Shown piece after piece: positions 7,496 through 15,298 of a stretch of DNA of 47,867 nucleotides. Origin of the DNA: Defluviitaleaceae bacterium (GTDB taxonomy: Bacteria > Bacillota > Clostridia > Lachnospirales > WQUN01). Within the stretch, counting starts at the first letter, position 1; each line of letters begins with the position of its first letter. The notes below the pieces were generated by a model that ran no database searches, was not told the DNA's origin, and worked only from the letters and a program-made list of their open reading frames with translations. A program made the position numbers and the translations under genes. The stretch is taken from the NCBI GenBank assembly GCA_009781725.1, contig WQVF01000023.1:1-47867 (forward strand). The letters run 5' to 3'.

Positions 7496-9484
7496 ATGAC
7501 CCCCTTTAACAAAGACGCCATCTTTAGCGACGAAACTCAGCAGTTTGTAACTTATGATAAATCAGTACAAATACGTATACGCATAGCAAAAGACGATAAA
7601 ATCACTCCAAAACTACACATCCAGGGGGAAGCGGAACCCCTGTCCATGACCAAAACCGCCTCGGATAATCTATTCGACTACTACACAGCCGTAGTTTCAA
7701 CGCCGCAAGAACCCGTCCGTTACCGCTTCGCTATCAACGAGACCTATTATTATAATAAGGGCGGCATTCACACTGACTCAAATCCGGAATACGACTTTCG
7801 CCTAGCAACCGGCATTACCGTGCCAGAATGGGCTCGCGGGGCTGTAATGTATCACATTTTCGTTGACCGCTTCTACAACGGTGACTCAACCAATGATGTA
7901 GTCAACCACGAATACGCATATCTAGGGATAACCGCAAAATCCATGCCTTGGGATGCAGATATCCAACCACTTGATGTTTGCAATTTTCGCGGCGGTGACC
8001 TTCGGGGTATTATGCAAAAAATGGAGTACCTGCAGTCTTTGGGGGTTGAGGTGATTTACCTTTCCCCGGTGTTTGTATCACCAAGCAATCACAAATACGA
8101 CACCCAAGACTATGACAATATTGATCCTCATATCGGTGTAATCGTAGATGACGGAGGCGAGGCTCTGCGCTTTGAGAAAGTCCATAATCGCCACGCTACC
8201 AAGTACCGCCACCGCACTACAAGCACAGCCAACCTAGAAGCCAGCAATGCCCTAATGGCGGAGTTTATAGCTACAGCTCACGCAAAGGGAATCAGAGTTA
8301 TACTGGATGGGGTTTTTAATCACTGCGGCTGTTTTAACAAATGGATGGATACTCAGAGCTTTTACAAGGAAGCGGGCTATCCCCCAGGGGCATATCACAG
8401 CCCAGACAGCCCATACCGGGACTATTTTTTGTGGCATAATGATTTTGACTATGATGGCTGGTGGGATAATCCCAACCATCCCAAGCTTAACTTCGAAGAT
8501 TCCCCAGAACTTTGCGATTATATTATTGAAATTGCGAAGAAATGGGTTTCTCCACCCTATAACGCGGACGGTTGGCGTCTGGATGTAGCCGCCGATTTGG
8601 GCAGGAGCACGGACTTTAACCATATATTTTGGAGGAGATTCCGAGATGCGGTCAAATCCGTAAACCCAGATGCACTAATTTTGGCGGAACACTATGGGGA
8701 CCCATCCCCATGGCTGGAAGGCAATGAATGGGACACCATAATGAACTACGACGCATTTATGGAGCCCATTACCTGGTTCCTGACCGGCGTATGTAAACAC
8801 AGCGAAACTTCCCGCCCATACCTAAAAAACAATGCCATCGAATTCGAAAACGCAATGCGCCATAGCATGGCAAAGCTTAATATCCACGCGTTACAAACCT
8901 CTATGAACCAACTCTCCAATCACGACCATTCACGTTTTCTGACCCGCACAAACGGGGCTGTAGGGCGGCTCCATACAGTAGGGCCTCGTGCAGCTAAGAC
9001 AGGTGTCAACCTCAATATAATGATGGAAGCCGTAGTTTTTCAGATGACATGGCCCGGTGCTCCATGTATATACTATGGGGATGAAGCGGGCCTAATGGGC
9101 TGGACAGACCCGGACAACCGCCGCGCTTTCCCTTGGGGGAAGGAAAATAAGATGCTTACGGAGCTCCATCGCCATCTAATCGGCTTGCGACATTTGTACC
9201 CTGTCCTAAAGACAGGCTCGGTGGAGTTTTTATGGACCTACCATGGTTTTTTATCTTATGGTCGCTGGGATGACAGGCAAAAAATCATTGTTGCAATAAA
9301 TAATAACACCAAGCCCATGGAGGTAAATCTACCGGTTTGGAAACTTGGAGTTACCGACGGACAATTTCTGCAATTGATTGTCACAAGTGATGGCAATTTT
9401 CATCAGGATGGTATATGGTATACAGCAAATAATGGTGAGATAAAGATTACCGTACCCCCAGTTGGGGCTACGGTTCTAGGATAA
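7496..9484 (+). CDS. GH13 alpha-glucan hydrolase (cyclomaltodextrinase/neopullulanase-like)
   Basis: The 662-residue enzyme has an N-terminal beta-sandwich (about 1-110, CBM34-like) typical of cyclomaltodextrinases and neopullulanases, then the GH13 barrel beginning at MYHIFVDRFYNGD. The catalytic triad is complete: nucleophile Asp363 (GWRLDVAAD), acid/base Glu398 (LILAEHYGD) and Asp477 (LSNHDHSRF). The region I motif DGVFNHCG is present, and a C-terminal beta domain ends the protein. There is no signal peptide, so it probably acts in the cytoplasm on imported maltodextrins or cyclodextrins. AGGTGA precedes the ATG by 5 bases. It lies 23 bases after the dehydrogenase gene and may be co-transcribed with it. 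Confidence 0.92.
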   Translation: MTPFNKDAIFSDETQQFVTYDKSVQIRIRIAKDDKITPKLHIQGEAEPLSMTKTASDNLFDYYTAVVSTPQEPVRYRFAINETYYYNKGGIHTDSNPEYDFRLATGITVPEWARGAVMYHIFVDRFYNGDSTNDVVNHEYAYLGITAKSMPWDADIQPLDVCNFRGGDLRGIMQKMEYLQSLGVEVIYLSPVFVSPSNHKYDTQDYDNIDPHIGVIVDDGGEALRFEKVHNRHATKYRHRTTSTANLEASNALMAEFIATAHAKGIRVILDGVFNHCGCFNKWMDTQSFYKEAGYPPGAYHSPDSPYRDYFLWHNDFDYDGWWDNPNHPKLNFEDSPELCDYIIEIAKKWVSPPYNADGWRLDVAADLGRSTDFNHIFWRRFRDAVKSVNPDALILAEHYGDPSPWLEGNEWDTIMNYDAFMEPITWFLTGVCKHSETSRPYLKNNAIEFENAMRHSMAKLNIHALQTSMNQLSNHDHSRFLTRTNGAVGRLHTVGPRAAKTGVNLNIMMEAVVFQMTWPGAPCIYYGDEAGLMGWTDPDNRRAFPWGKENKMLTELHRHLIGLRHLYPVLKTGSVEFLWTYHGFLSYGRWDDRQKIIVAINNNTKPMEVNLPVWKLGVTDGQFLQLIVTSDGNFHQDGIWYTANNGEIKITVPPVGATVLG

Positions 9485-9487
9485 TAC

Positions 9488-9583
9488 GAAAGAAGGAGTG
9501 CGCGGGGGCGGCGAAGCCGCCCCTGCTCGAAACTTTCATGCTCAGTTAGTGACGAGATAGCCCGTCATGGGCGGATAAGGAGG
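9488..9583 (+). repeat. Dispersed intergenic repeat ending in a Shine-Dalgarno sequence, copy 1
   Basis: The unit begins GAAAGAAGGAGTGCG three bases after the GH13 stop. It contains a GGGGCGGC..GCCGCCCC hairpin, then TTTCATGCTCAGTTAGTGAC, and ends ATGGGCGGATAAGGAGG, which is the ribosome binding site of the GH4 gene. A similar copy at 19081-19178 also ends in the AAGGAGG of the next gene. A shorter reverse-oriented copy is at 22233-22278. Confidence 0.8.
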
Positions 9584-9587
9584 CAAC

Positions 9588-10847
9588 ATGAAAATCACAA
9601 TAATAGGTGCAGGCAGTACCTACACGCCAGAGCTAATCGACGGATTTTTAACCAGAGCAGATAGGCTGGATGTATCAGAATTCTACATGATGGACATCGA
9701 TAGCCGCAAAAACGGGATTATATCGGCCTTAGCACGGCGCATGATAGCTGCAAAAGGACTTAATATCCCCGTGGTGGAAACAACATGCTTAGATGAAGCA
9801 ATATCCGGGGCAAGCTATGTAGTTGCGCAAATTCGGGTGGGGCAGCTGCCCGCTCGGGTTTTGGACGAAAAAATACCCCAAAAATACGATTTCATAGGCC
9901 AGGAAACAACAGGCATCGGTGGATTTTTCAAGGCACTGCGTACCTTGCCTGTAATGGAAGAAGTGGCACAAATCATAGATGCAAAGGCCCCAGGAGCTTG
10001 GCTGATTAACTTCTCCAATCCATCTGGTATTTTGGCAGAGATGCTGACTGGACGGGGCAATATCCGCAGTATAGGCTTATGCAATGCACCGATTGGCATT
10101 GAGAAGCTACTTCGCAAGAAGCTAAAGGACTCTCAGGAGTTGGACCTTGATTATGTGGGCCTTAATCACTTTAACTGGGTGACAGGCGTTTACGCAGATG
10201 GCAAGGCAGTTAACCTTTTAGAAGATGAGGATATAATGGCTCATTCCGGTGCCTTTGATAAGGATTTTCTCAGGCGAATCGGAGGTATTCCTTCATATTA
10301 TTTGAATAATTATTACAATCGTGACAAAGTCTTAGCCGACCAAAAGGCCAACCCTACCACTCGAGGGGAAGACTGTATGGCGATAGAAGAAGACTTGCTA
10401 AAGCTATATCAGGACGAAAATCTTAAGGAAAAACCTGCCCTGCTGGATAAACGCGGCGGTGCATTCTACTCCGAAGCAGCGGTTTCCTTAATAAACGCAA
10501 TCGTAAATGATACCAATACTGTTCATGTCATAAACACAGTAAATCACGGTAAAATCCCCTTCCTGAGTCCAACAGATGTAGCCGAAGTAAAATGCATAGT
10601 AGGAAAAAACGGCCCTCGTCCCCTACCCCTAGTTAACCCTGATATAAGCAAACATATCCAAGGGATGATTTTGGCGATAAAGGCATACGAAAAATTGACG
10701 ATAAAGGCCGGGTTAGAGGGAGATTACGATGCCGGCCTCGCCGCGCTTATGACCCATCCATTGTTGGGAGATTATCACAGGACCAAGGCCGCATACGACG
10801 AAATGCTAGAAGCGCATCGAAAGTATCTGCCGAGATTTTTCAAATAA
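9588..10847 (+). CDS. GH4 6-phospho-glycosidase (6-phospho-beta-glucosidase-like)
   Basis: The 419-residue product is a glycoside hydrolase family 4 enzyme, which cleaves phosphorylated disaccharides by an NAD+- and metal-dependent redox mechanism. The Rossmann motif GAGSTYTPEL is at residues 7-16, RVGQLPARVLDEKIP at 83-97 and GQETTGIGGFFKALRTLPV at 104-122. The metal ligands Cys165 (GLCNAP) and His194 (GLNHFN) are present. The sub-motif GQETTG..ALRT is closest to LicH/CelF-type 6-phospho-beta-glucosidases. No PTS genes are nearby, so the phosphate donor may instead be the sugar kinase encoded just downstream. AAGGAGG precedes the ATG by 4 bases. Confidence 0.9.
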   Translation: MKITIIGAGSTYTPELIDGFLTRADRLDVSEFYMMDIDSRKNGIISALARRMIAAKGLNIPVVETTCLDEAISGASYVVAQIRVGQLPARVLDEKIPQKYDFIGQETTGIGGFFKALRTLPVMEEVAQIIDAKAPGAWLINFSNPSGILAEMLTGRGNIRSIGLCNAPIGIEKLLRKKLKDSQELDLDYVGLNHFNWVTGVYADGKAVNLLEDEDIMAHSGAFDKDFLRRIGGIPSYYLNNYYNRDKVLADQKANPTTRGEDCMAIEEDLLKLYQDENLKEKPALLDKRGGAFYSEAAVSLINAIVNDTNTVHVINTVNHGKIPFLSPTDVAEVKCIVGKNGPRPLPLVNPDISKHIQGMILAIKAYEKLTIKAGLEGDYDAGLAALMTHPLLGDYHRTKAAYDEMLEAHRKYLPRFFK

Positions 10848-10851
10848 GAAG

Positions 10852-10908
10852 GACCACCCCGCTGCCCAGCACCCCTCCATAGGAGGGGTGCTGGGCAGCG
10901 GGGTGGTC
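10852..10908. repeat. Perfect 27-bp inverted repeat with a 3-base loop
   Basis: GACCACCCCGCTGCCCAGCA..CTCC (10852-10878) is exactly complementary to 10882-10908 around the loop ATA. It starts 5 bases after the GH4 stop codon and ends 17 bases before the kinase ATG. There is no T-run after it, so it is not a standard terminator. It may stabilise the GH4 mRNA 3' end or lower downstream expression. Confidence 0.95.
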
Positions 10909-10925
10909 TTACAAGGAGACAGCAA

Positions 10926-11984
10926 ATGAACAAATACTTCCTAGGCCTAGACGGAGGCAGCACCAAGACCCATATCGTCCTATGCAACCCTGCGAAAGGG
11001 CTACTAGATTTATACACTGGCGGCGGCACCAATTACGAAGCAATGCCCGGCGGCTACACGGAACTTTATCAGGTTTTAAAGGAAATGCTGGACACGTTAC
11101 TGGGCCGTCACGGCTTAACTACCGCAGATATCGGCCGAGCTGCCTTCGGAATGGCCGGGGTTGACACTATAAAACAACATGAGGAAATTTCAAAGATACT
11201 AAAAAACTTGGGCTTCACTGATTTCGACCTAGACAATGACTGTATCCTAGGGATAAAAGCCGCTACATCACGGGGCTATGGTATAGCCTGTGTATCCGGC
11301 ACTGGCTACTCAGTGCTTGGGATAGATGGCAATGGTAAACAGCTCCAAATCGGCGGTATGGGAGATATGACCGGTGATTATGGCGGCGGCGGCTACATCA
11401 TGACCAAGAGCACCGCATATATATATGGGCAATTATTCAAGGGCTACCAACCTTCCCTGATGACAGATATGTTTATGAACACCTTCGGCATTAATGACAA
11501 AAGCGACTTTATGGAAAGCTTGCATGTGAAATTCTTTAATGGGGACAGAGATGCCTATTCCCTGGCAGTCAATAGGATTATCTTCGAAGCGGCGGCAGCA
11601 GGAGATACCCCGGCGAAAAATATTCTCATAGAATCGGGAACTTCCTATGGGGAAAGTGTAATGGGCATTCTTATGAATCTTGATTATGAGTCTGCTCCGC
11701 CGGAGATTGTACTAGTGGGTTCACTCTTTCAAAAGAACCCTGATTCCGTTTTGGTAACTGCTCTTAAGGATTATCTTAATGGGAAATTCCAAAAGCCGTA
11801 TCAGCTCAAGGTACTGGATGCACCCAGCGTCCTGGGTGCGCTCCTTTGGGCAATCGATAAAAATGGCGAAGGAATAGTGCCTGACCATATGCGCGAGGAG
11901 CTTAGCGAAAAGCTGCAAGCCTTAACGAAAACATATAGCGAATTAATTCGAAATCAGTCCAGCCTGTCGCCGAAAAAGCGTTGA
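10926..11984 (+). CDS. BadF/BadG/BcrA-family ATPase, probable N-acetylhexosamine kinase
   Basis: The 352-residue product has the actin-like ASKHA kinase fold: phosphate-1 loop GLDGGSTKTH (7-16), DNDC at 103-106, phosphate-2 loop CVSGTGYSV (122-130) and the GGMGDMTGDYGGGGYI segment, with an adenosine-site IVLVGSLF near residue 260. This pattern is shared with eukaryotic-type N-acetylglucosamine kinase and bacterial BadF-like sugar kinases, so it probably phosphorylates an amino sugar or glucosamine derivative. AAGGAGA lies just upstream of the ATG. The last 17 codons (TYSELIRNQSSLSPKKR) lie inside a 104-bp palindromic element (11934-12037), so this tail is probably not part of the original enzyme. 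Confidence 0.82.
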   Translation: MNKYFLGLDGGSTKTHIVLCNPAKGLLDLYTGGGTNYEAMPGGYTELYQVLKEMLDTLLGRHGLTTADIGRAAFGMAGVDTIKQHEEISKILKNLGFTDFDLDNDCILGIKAATSRGYGIACVSGTGYSVLGIDGNGKQLQIGGMGDMTGDYGGGGYIMTKSTAYIYGQLFKGYQPSLMTDMFMNTFGINDKSDFMESLHVKFFNGDRDAYSLAVNRIIFEAAAAGDTPAKNILIESGTSYGESVMGILMNLDYESAPPEIVLVGSLFQKNPDSVLVTALKDYLNGKFQKPYQLKVLDAPSVLGALLWAIDKNGEGIVPDHMREELSEKLQALTKTYSELIRNQSSLSPKKR

Positions 11985-12037
11985 GGCGTCCGCTATTTTC
12001 GGCTCGGTCTGGACTATTTCTCATTTAATTCGCTATA
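11934..12037. repeat. 104-bp palindromic MITE-like element, copy 1
   Basis: The ends TATAGCGAATTAA and TTAATTCGCTATA are inverted, and the arms stay complementary through CAGTCCAG/CTGGACT to CGAAAA/TTTTCG. A second 104-bp copy is at 21878-21981. The TA at both tips resembles TA-target elements of the IS630/Tc1-mariner type, but no transposase is visible. This copy supplies the 3' end and stop codon of the kinase gene. Confidence 0.9.
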
Positions 12038-12089
12038 ACTGGAGGATTTCTCTGATGTATAAGCACATAAGACTTCTCATGTCTACCCA

Positions 12090-12181
12090 CTCCATGCAAA
12101 GCCATATCGCATAGCGACAATTGCATGGAGTAGATTTGTCGCTTACAGATTGGCTTTGCTTCAAATTAAATTTTTATTTGA
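12090..12181 (+). promoter_or_regulatory. Structured leader of the APH-like gene with alternative hairpins
   Basis: Two pairings compete. ACTCCATGCAA (12090-12100) is perfectly complementary to TTGCATGGAGT (12121-12131). Alternatively GCAAAGCCA (12096-12104) pairs with TGGCTTTGC (12151-12159), and AGCGACAA (12113-12120) with TTGTCGCT (12136-12143). A further TCAAAT/ATTTGA pair (12161-12181) precedes the AAAAGGAG ribosome binding site. This could be an attenuator-like leader or simply another palindromic repeat. Confidence 0.4.
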
Positions 12182-12196
12182 AAAGGAGCCATCATA

Positions 12197-12967
12197 ATGG
12201 AAGAAAAAATATTAACCGGCGGTAGTATGAACCAAACGGTGTTAATCGGCGATACCATTCATAAGACATCAAAAGGCCATCCTATGGTGCGGGAGTATCT
12301 ACTGTATTTGGAACATGAGGGAATGCCAGGTGTGCCCAGGTTTTTGGGAGTAGATGAATATGGCCGGGATATGTTCTCATACCTGCCTGGCAAAACCATG
12401 GGGCCGGATTATCCTCACGACCATCCATGTCTTCATTCGGATCAATGTGTAATTGATACGGCACGGTTTATGCGAAAATTGCATGATTTATCTGTAGGAT
12501 TTTTACCAAGGGCAATTGAAGCTGGATGGACAAATCCCTTTTACCCTGACGAATCACCGGAAATAATTTGTCATGGGGATGCCCATATTTGGAATTTTGT
12601 ATATGTAAATGACCGGTTGGCAGGGTTGTTTGATTTTGACCAGGCCTACCCGGGAACCCGGAATTGGGAGTTGGCCAGCACCTTGACTATGATGTCATTT
12701 CCGTTTTATGCGGGATATGATGCCGCCACCCAAGCGAGTCGTGCGAAGAGGCAGATAAACTTATTCTTTACTGAATACGGAATGCCCTGCCCGGAAAACC
12801 TGATTGAAATTGCCGTAGACAGGATGCTAAAAGATGCCTGCGAAGATACGGCAAAACGAGCCGCCGCAGGGGATAAAGAAGCCATCGCAATGATGGAACG
12901 AGGAGACTATGACCATTATATAAGGTTTGCCACTCATATAAAAAAGCATGGGCATGAGTGGATGTAG
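12197..12967 (+). CDS. Aminoglycoside phosphotransferase (APH)-fold kinase
   Basis: The 256-residue product has the C-terminal catalytic signature of the APH/choline kinase family: CHGDAHIWN (His126, Asp128, Asn133) followed by the metal-binding DFD (146-148) in LFDFDQAYPGTRNWELA. The N-terminal lobe is short but the length suits the small-molecule kinase branch. Members phosphorylate hydroxyls of sugars, choline or homoserine, and only a minority confer drug resistance; nothing here points to resistance. It lies downstream of the GH4 and BadF-type kinase genes, which makes a carbohydrate-derived substrate plausible. AAAAGGAG lies about 10 bases before the ATG. A terminator follows at 13061-13092. 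Confidence 0.8.
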   Translation: MEEKILTGGSMNQTVLIGDTIHKTSKGHPMVREYLLYLEHEGMPGVPRFLGVDEYGRDMFSYLPGKTMGPDYPHDHPCLHSDQCVIDTARFMRKLHDLSVGFLPRAIEAGWTNPFYPDESPEIICHGDAHIWNFVYVNDRLAGLFDFDQAYPGTRNWELASTLTMMSFPFYAGYDAATQASRAKRQINLFFTEYGMPCPENLIEIAVDRMLKDACEDTAKRAAAGDKEAIAMMERGDYDHYIRFATHIKKHGHEWM

Positions 12968-12972
12968 TTCAA

Positions 12973-13043
12973 TAGACCTCTTCTGAAATAGGGAAAACAA
13001 GCTTGAAGTGCAGCTTGTTTTGCCCTGTTTCAGAAGAGGTCTA
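12973..13043. repeat. 71-bp palindromic repeat (GACCTCTTC family), copy 2
   Basis: This is the cleanest copy: TAGACCTCTTCTGAAATAGG at the left and CAGAAGAGGTCTA at the right, with CAAGCT/AGCTTG in the inner stem. It begins 6 bases after the APH-like stop codon. Confidence 0.92.
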
Positions 13044-13060
13044 ATCAGTATTGTATCAGA

Positions 13061-13092
13061 GTTGTCTCACTTAAAACGAGGCAGCTTTTTTT
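13061..13092 (+). terminator. Rho-independent terminator after the APH-like gene
   Basis: GTTGTCTC (13061-13068) pairs with GAGGCAGC (13078-13085), including two G-U pairs, around a 9-base loop. Seven T residues follow (13086-13092). It separates the APH-like gene from the ECF sigma operon. Confidence 0.65.
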
Positions 13093-13158
13093 ATTAAATG
13101 AACCAAAATAATTCTCATGACTATTACAATGTGAAGGGGTTTTCAGAAGGAGGTCACT

Positions 13159-13809
13159 TTGGAATTATTGCGCGCAATCACATCCAATCAAAAGTTGCAA
13201 CCTAACACTAATCTCAGAAAGTCACGTCAACAACCGAGCGGAAAATCGGCGGCTTTAGGCCGTTTTCCGCGATGCGTTGGCGACGATGACTTTCGAGATT
13301 CGTATAAATTGCTATCATCAAACGAACTGGTGAATTTCCATAGCGAAGCTGTATACAAGCTCTGCCGCAGTCTGACTTTTTCAAAGGAAGACGCCGACGA
13401 CTTATTTCAGGAAACCTTTCTGAAAGCCTTTGAGCATCTGCAAAAGACTAATGAAAACCCCCAAGGATTCCTATTCTCCACGGCAATATACATCTGGAAA
13501 AGCTGGAAACGTAAATACGCTCGCCGCAATAGGCTTGCACCCGTTACTGCGCTGGATGAAAACACGGTATGTGATACGGATATCGAAAAGGATTTTACCC
13601 AGCAAGAAGATGTACATCTCATTCGAAGGTTAGTGGACGCCTTACCAGAAAAATTCAAAATCCCGACGATTTTATACTACAGTGCAGAGCTCGGGGTCTC
13701 AGATATAGCTGCAACACTAAAGCTCCCCGTGGGGACAGTCAAAAGCAGACTGCACAAGGCAAGAAAATTAATTGAGGAAGGATTGGTTAAGAATGGATAC
13801 GAAAAATAA
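13159..13809 (+). CDS. ECF-type RNA polymerase sigma factor (sigma-70 family)
   Basis: The 216-residue product has sigma region 2 (HSEAVYKLCRSLTF, then EDADDLFQETFLKAFEHL, about residues 59-95) and region 4 (DALPEKFKIPTILYY, then VSDIAATLKLPVGTVKSRL, about 160-205), the layout of ECF sigma factors. The TTG start at 13159 is supported by AGAAGGAGGT 5 bases upstream. Residues 18-47 lie in a 91-bp palindrome (13210-13300) that is in frame, so the region between the start and region 2 appears to derive from a repeat insertion. The downstream gene, overlapping by 17 bases, encodes a membrane-anchored protein likely to be its anti-sigma partner. Confidence 0.88.
   Translation: MELLRAITSNQKLQPNTNLRKSRQQPSGKSAALGRFPRCVGDDDFRDSYKLLSSNELVNFHSEAVYKLCRSLTFSKEDADDLFQETFLKAFEHLQKTNENPQGFLFSTAIYIWKSWKRKYARRNRLAPVTALDENTVCDTDIEKDFTQQEDVHLIRRLVDALPEKFKIPTILYYSAELGVSDIAATLKLPVGTVKSRLHKARKLIEEGLVKNGYEK
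13210..13300. repeat. 91-bp palindrome inside the ECF sigma coding sequence
   Basis: The outer arms AATCTC(A)GAAAGTCA(C)GTC and GACGATGACTTTCGAGATT are complementary apart from single-base indels. An inner stem CGGAAAA..CGGC pairs with GGCCGTTTTCCG. The total length is 91 bases, open in the sigma frame. Confidence 0.8.
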
Positions 13810-15298
13810 AACCCGGGATGTAGACGCTCTTCTCCAAAAAGCCCTATGTTACGAAAAACCTGATGCCGAGCTTCTTAGGAAGGTAAAGCATGAGCTATCT
13901 GTAAAGGAGAAAGCAAATATGAATAAACCTGGAAAAAAACGCTATTTTGCAAGAGTAGCGGCAGTAGTTGCTGCGACTCTTGCCCTTACAACCACTGTCT
14001 TTGCGGCAGGGGCATATCTGGGTGGTTTTGACCGACTCAGAGAAATTATCGGCTCTGAACGTGCCGAATTACTACAGCCCCTGGAAATCGATAATATTCC
14101 TGAGGTTGTAACTCATGAGTCCCATGAGACAGAAACTACAGAAAATTATATCCCGGAGCATGGTATACGAATTGAAATTGTAGCCGTGGGTGTTTTCGAT
14201 AATATCGTGGATGTGTATATCACCATGGAAGATATGATAGGAAACCGGCTCGATGATTATTTTAGGCTAGGGCATGTTGTCGCCCCTGTTGGCCGGCCAG
14301 ATATCGCTGCCCTCAGTTTAACCCCCGAGATTATTAACCGCACCGATTGCGGCATCATTACCCTCCGCAGCCGTGAGATTTTCACTCACTCAGTAGCGGG
14401 CATGGAATTGACTTCCACAATAACGGGGATACATTACAATATCAGAACTCCATATGATACTCGTTTTCGGGATTTGGCCCTTGACTTTACCACTGCAACA
14501 GCTCAGCCCTATGTTATGTTTAGGCCCGATATGTCCCCATCAAGAAGCGGTAGCGGAATCTGGAGTACTGAAATGCATGATGTAATAGAAGAACGAATGC
14601 TTACCGATGGTTTTCCTGTTTTGCAGCCCCATCTCCATAATCTAGAAATTGATTTAGGGGGCGAAATCGCCATAATTTCAACCATCGGTATTATCGAAGA
14701 CCGGCTCCATATACAAATATACAGGCCCTTCGAAAGTGAAACACCACCTGGATTGATGCTCATAAACTCCGGCGATAGCAATCAGCGTTCTATGCATTTT
14801 GGTTTCACAAAAGATATGTACGGTAACTTGGTCCGTGCAGAGGTTGGAATTGATGGAACCGAGGCTGTCACATACTTGGAATATATTTTATTCGATGTGG
14901 ACTTGGAAAGGCTTTCTGATATCAAGCTCTACGGACGTAGTTTTCTTGATACTCACTTCGACCGGTTGGACCTAGACTGGAGCGTAGACTTTGAAATAGA
15001 GCCTAATGATATTCAGATTGCAGCCGATGAGCTAAGCTTGCAATACGAATCAGCCATTATCACAGAAATAAGGGTTAGCCCGTTTCTTATTCAACTGGTG
15101 CTTGAGGATGAAGTTGGCGGAATGAACCCACCAGAGATAACCATTCATACCACCACCGGTAGCATTCACCTGCCCGTAGGCACAGGCTTTAGCGGCTTTG
15201 GTGCAGGCAACTTCTTCTACGATATGATAGATATCCCCCTGGACATGGATACGATTATTTCCGTTGAGATTGGTGGAGATGTGGTTATGTTTAACTAA
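13793..15298 (+). CDS. Membrane-anchored protein, probable anti-sigma factor for the ECF sigma
   Basis: The 501-residue product has a cytoplasmic N-terminus of about 52 residues with an acidic/basic helical stretch (DALLQKALCYEKPDAELLRK), one transmembrane segment at about 53-77 (ARVAAVVAATLALTTTVFAA) and a large extracytoplasmic region of more than 400 residues. The layout and position after an ECF sigma gene match DUF4179-type anti-sigma proteins of Bacillota, though I do not see a family-defining motif. ATG 13793 (AGGAAGG 11 bases upstream) is preferred to TTG 13772. It overlaps the sigma gene by 17 bases, implying translational coupling. The ectodomain has no recognised enzyme motif. Its 3' end overlaps convergent selB by 8 bases. 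Confidence 0.7.
   Translation: MDTKNKTRDVDALLQKALCYEKPDAELLRKVKHELSVKEKANMNKPGKKRYFARVAAVVAATLALTTTVFAAGAYLGGFDRLREIIGSERAELLQPLEIDNIPEVVTHESHETETTENYIPEHGIRIEIVAVGVFDNIVDVYITMEDMIGNRLDDYFRLGHVVAPVGRPDIAALSLTPEIINRTDCGIITLRSREIFTHSVAGMELTSTITGIHYNIRTPYDTRFRDLALDFTTATAQPYVMFRPDMSPSRSGSGIWSTEMHDVIEERMLTDGFPVLQPHLHNLEIDLGGEIAIISTIGIIEDRLHIQIYRPFESETPPGLMLINSGDSNQRSMHFGFTKDMYGNLVRAEVGIDGTEAVTYLEYILFDVDLERLSDIKLYGRSFLDTHFDRLDLDWSVDFEIEPNDIQIAADELSLQYESAIITEIRVSPFLIQLVLEDEVGGMNPPEITIHTTTGSIHLPVGTGFSGFGAGNFFYDMIDIPLDMDTIISVEIGGDVVMFN

Noticed and set aside
10852-10908. Perfect inverted repeat as a Rho-independent terminator
   Set aside because: No T-run follows in either direction, and the next gene lies 17 bases on with a good ribosome binding site. 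Kept as a repeat instead.
12197-12967. Antibiotic resistance gene
   Set aside because: The APH fold alone is not evidence of resistance. The context is sugar metabolism, and the N-terminal lobe is unlike known aminoglycoside enzymes as far as I can see.
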